From Leucobacter sp. (GTDB taxonomy: Bacteria > Actinomycetota > Actinomycetes > Actinomycetales > Microbacteriaceae), in contig JAGNOB010000101.1 of NCBI GenBank assembly GCA_017990305.1, forward strand, positions 1 through 6,751: a DNA stretch of 6,751 bases. The letters are read 5' to 3'. Positions 6,254 through 6,751 of this stretch are shown here, piece after piece. A model generated the notes under the pieces. The model saw only the letters and a program-made list of their open reading frames with translations, had not been told where the DNA came from and did no database searches. Position numbers and translations under genes: made by a program. Position 1 is the stretch's first letter. Each line of letters begins with the position of its first letter.

Positions 6254-6751
6254 CTACTCCAGGTGCCTGAGATAGCGCTCAGGGGCTGCCATAAACCGTC
6301 GCCAACTGTCGACCATTTCCAGGTCTTCGTAGGCGCTGCGCCGCATGCCCCACGACCCGAGCTCGTAGATATCAGCGCCAGGCACGGCCGCAAGGATCGG
6401 TGAGTGCGTTGACAGGATCACCTGAGACCCGGCCGCGACGAGCTCGCTCATGTGTGCGAGCAACTGAAGGGAGCTCGTAAACGACAACGCCGACTCCGGC
6501 TCGTCAAACACCCACAATCCGGGAATGCGGGCGCGCGCCTCGATGAAGTCAAGGAAGGACTCCCCGTGACTCTGATAGTTGTAGCGCCCCGCAGCTCCGG
6601 GTGGCCCGCCCTCGATCTCCTCCAGGTACCCAAAATGGGCATGCATCGTCTCCGCCCGGAGAAACACGCCCTTCCGCGAAGACCCAGCACCGCGGGCGAG
6701 CTGTAGATGCTCGTTGAGTGGAGACTCGCTCGCTACCGTCGAGTGGCGCGC
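6254..6751 (-). CDS. AAA family ATPase with ABC-like ATPase fold, C-terminal part (5' end outside window)
   Basis: The minus-strand frame is open from the window edge (6751) to the TAG at 6256-6254, giving 165 residues without a start. An internal GTG at 6667 is not a credible start because conserved-looking sequence ([17 protein letters not shown]) precedes it. The fragment holds the C-terminal half of an SMC/ABC-type ATPase: a signature-like SHGES (61-65), Walker [13 protein letters not shown] (79-90) with D83 and E84, and a switch histidine H116 in ILSTHSP. The end has AYEDLE and [10 protein letters not shown] recall this arrangement from small stand-alone predicted ATPases (COG3910-like, about 250 residues) whose role is unknown. 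Walker A should lie beyond the window. There is no membrane segment. clpB follows 103 bp downstream on the same strand with its own operator, so the two genes are probably not regulated as one. Confidence 0.85.
   Translation of the reverse strand, partial: ARHSTVASESPLNEHLQLARGAGSSRKGVFLRAETMHAHFGYLEEIEGGPPGAAGRYNYQSHGESFLDFIEARARIPGLWVFDEPESALSFTSSLQLLAHMSELVAAGSQVILSTHSPILAAVPGADIYELGSWGMRRSAYEDLEMVDSWRRFMAAPERYLRHLE

Noticed and set aside
6151..6393. Upstream in-frame extension of clpB to a start at 6393
   Set aside because: The extra 81 residues look nothing like Clp_N, run antiparallel to no known motif, cover the HAIR operator and overlap the ATPase gene in another frame. The Shine-Dalgarno at 6160-6155 supports the ATG at 6150.
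6254..6667. Complete small ATPase starting at 6667
   Set aside because: The codon at 6667 is GTG in the middle of a continuing frame. The coding sequence upstream of it looks conserved, and the Walker A motif is missing, so the gene is truncated by the window edge.
1..6751. CRISPR array, tRNA, rRNA, insertion sequence, riboswitch or attachment site
   Set aside because: No direct repeats with regular spacing, no cloverleaf with anticodon arm, no transposase or integrase frame, and no long structured leader were found on reading both strands.

Overview
The window comes from a high-GC Gram-positive bacterium, most likely an actinobacterium of the Microbacteriaceae type (inferred). The reasons are the strongly G/C-biased third codon positions, a perfect HspR operator (HAIR) in front of clpB, apparently leaderless genes, and a DUF4031 protein of the kind common in Actinobacteria. 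It looks like chromosomal housekeeping sequence. I see no insertion sequence, integrase, CRISPR array, tRNA or rRNA.

Layout from left to right. Positions 1-536 (+) hold the 3' part of a cation diffusion facilitator transporter gene, followed after 15 bp by a small DUF4031 gene (552-830, +). This pair converges on tadA (827-1300, -), and the two stop codons share a single CTAG. tadA and upp (1318-1950, +) diverge from a 17-bp gap built as an almost perfect dyad: overlapping -10 boxes, one on each strand, each placed exactly for a transcript that begins at the start codon. upp converges on an aldo/keto reductase gene (1987-2955, -), with a GC-rich hairpin across the junction. On the minus strand, the gene order in the direction of transcription is AAA ATPase (partial, 6751-6254), clpB (6150-3979), secreted glycerophosphodiester phosphodiesterase (3904-2999), aldo/keto reductase (2955-1987).

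Functionally these are separate jobs side by side: metal transport, tRNA wobble editing (TadA), uracil salvage (Upp), a general NADPH-type reductase, extracellular phosphodiester hydrolysis and heat-shock protein disaggregation (ClpB). The phosphodiesterase and reductase genes are probably co-transcribed. clpB has its own heat-shock operator and appears to encode a ClpB without the N-terminal substrate-binding domain.

No clearly new multi-gene system is visible. The most interesting signals are regulatory: the symmetric leaderless promoter between tadA and upp, the perfect HAIR operator, the naturally short ClpB, and the two convergent junctions whose hairpins overlap the stop codons. No stretch longer than about 105 bases lacks a gene.
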